DNA of 14,806 bases from Emticicia sp043780375 (GTDB taxonomy: Bacteria > Bacteroidota > Bacteroidia > Cytophagales > Spirosomataceae), in the NCBI RefSeq assembly GCF_043780375.1, contig NZ_JAYWCU010000255.1, positions 1 to 14,806 on the forward strand, given 5' to 3'. The notes below the pieces were generated by a model. It was not told where the DNA came from, made no database searches, and saw only the letters and a program-made list of their open reading frames with translations. The position numbers were made by a program, and so were the translations under genes. This document shows positions 14,380 through 14,806 of this stretch, in pieces (position 1 is the first letter of the stretch; each line of letters opens with the position of its first letter).

Positions 14380-14802
14380 ATGAAAATATTACTTGTATTA
14401 ATCGCTTTATTATCAAGCACTTATACCTTTTCACAAACGACTGACAATGGCGAAAAGCACAAAATAGTTTTTCAGTTTGTCTCTGGCGATACACTCTCAC
14501 AACATAGTTTAGTCAATAACCTTAAAAATCTTCGTGAAGCTTGGCCAAAGGCCGAAGTAGAGGTGGTTTTTCATGGAAATGGAATTTTTATGGTAATGAC
14601 TGAAAAAACCAAATATGCGAAAGAATTGCAAGATTTTGCCGAACAAAAAGCTATTAAATTGGTAGTTTGTGAAAACACTATGAAACAAAAAAAAATTATT
14701 AAAGCCCAACTTTTATCTTTTGTTAGCACTGTTCCAATGGCAATTGCCGAAATCGTTGTAAAACAAGAGCAAGGCTGGAGTTATTTGAAAGCTGGTTTAT
14801 AA
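14380..14802 (+). CDS. Exported DsrE-family protein
   Basis: 140 aa with a clear signal peptide (MKILLVLIALLSSTYTFSQ, cleavage probably near 19). The remainder reads like a DsrE/DsrF-like alpha/beta fold: HKIVFQFVSGD as strand 1, LVNNLKNLREAWP as helix, AEVEVVFHGNGIFMVM as strand 2, then LVVCENTMKQKK with the family's single conserved Cys (Cys97), and a VPMAIAEIVVKQEQGWSYLKAG ending typical of periplasmic DsrE-like proteins. DsrE-type cysteines can carry a persulfide in sulfur transfer. Being exported next to TsdA- and SoxB-like enzymes, it may act as a periplasmic sulfur carrier or chaperone, but no function is proved. The 52-bp gap before it has no hairpin, so it is likely in the same operon. 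Only four bases follow the stop before the window ends. Confidence 0.82.
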   Translation: MKILLVLIALLSSTYTFSQTTDNGEKHKIVFQFVSGDTLSQHSLVNNLKNLREAWPKAEVEVVFHGNGIFMVMTEKTKYAKELQDFAEQKAIKLVVCENTMKQKKIIKAQLLSFVSTVPMAIAEIVVKQEQGWSYLKAGL

Positions 14803-14806
14803 TTGA

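Noticed and set aside
1..14806. CRISPR array, tRNA/rRNA genes, transposase or prophage genes
   Set aside because: I saw no regularly spaced repeats, no cloverleaf-like sequence, and no recombinase, transposase or phage protein in any frame. Intergenic gaps are all shorter than about 220 bp.

Overview
The base composition (AT-rich), the lack of Shine-Dalgarno-like sequences before starts, TTG/TAnnTTTG-type promoter matches and the protein sequences all suggest a heterotrophic member of the Bacteroidota, probably Cytophagales-like. This lineage call is inference from style and cannot be proved from one window. There are no RNA genes, insertion sequences, prophage genes or CRISPR arrays that I can see.

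Layout. (1) 1-624: the 3' end of a recQ helicase gene, convergent with (2) 644-2476, a minus-strand ABC exporter half-transporter. A hairpin at 621-647 holds both stop codons. (3) 2692-7388: a co-directional carbon and transport block made of an AEC-family carrier, a DctA-type dicarboxylate symporter, and a MaeB-type malic enzyme with a C-terminal phosphotransacetylase-like domain. It is closed by a perfect 15-bp stem terminator at 7411-7449. DctA uptake followed by MaeB decarboxylation is a plausible malate-to-pyruvate route. (4) 7560-14802: a seven-gene sulfur block led by an ArsR-type regulator gene. The order is arsR-like, TauE/SafE exporter, persulfide dioxygenase-rhodanese fusion (CstB/Blh-like), two half-size YeeE/YedE thiosulfate-transporter proteins, a Tat-exported SoxB-like protein, a membrane-anchored TsdA-like dihaem cytochrome c, and an exported DsrE-family protein.

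How the sulfur genes may work together (inference): cytoplasmic persulfide is oxidised by the MBL-rhodanese fusion to sulfite and/or thiosulfate. TauE may export sulfite or related anions, and the paired YeeE halves may move thiosulfate. Thiosulfate in the periplasm could then be acted on by the TsdA-like cytochrome (thiosulfate/tetrathionate) and the SoxB-like hydrolase, with the exported DsrE protein as a possible sulfur carrier. SoxXA, SoxYZ and SoxCD are not in the window, but it ends right after dsrE, so they could lie downstream.

The most striking non-coding signal is a 22-bp AT-rich palindrome in the arsR-like promoter (7514-7535). A related copy lies upstream of tauE (7901-7922). The two look like operator sites for the ArsR-type protein, whose cysteine pattern does not match a classical arsenite sensor.
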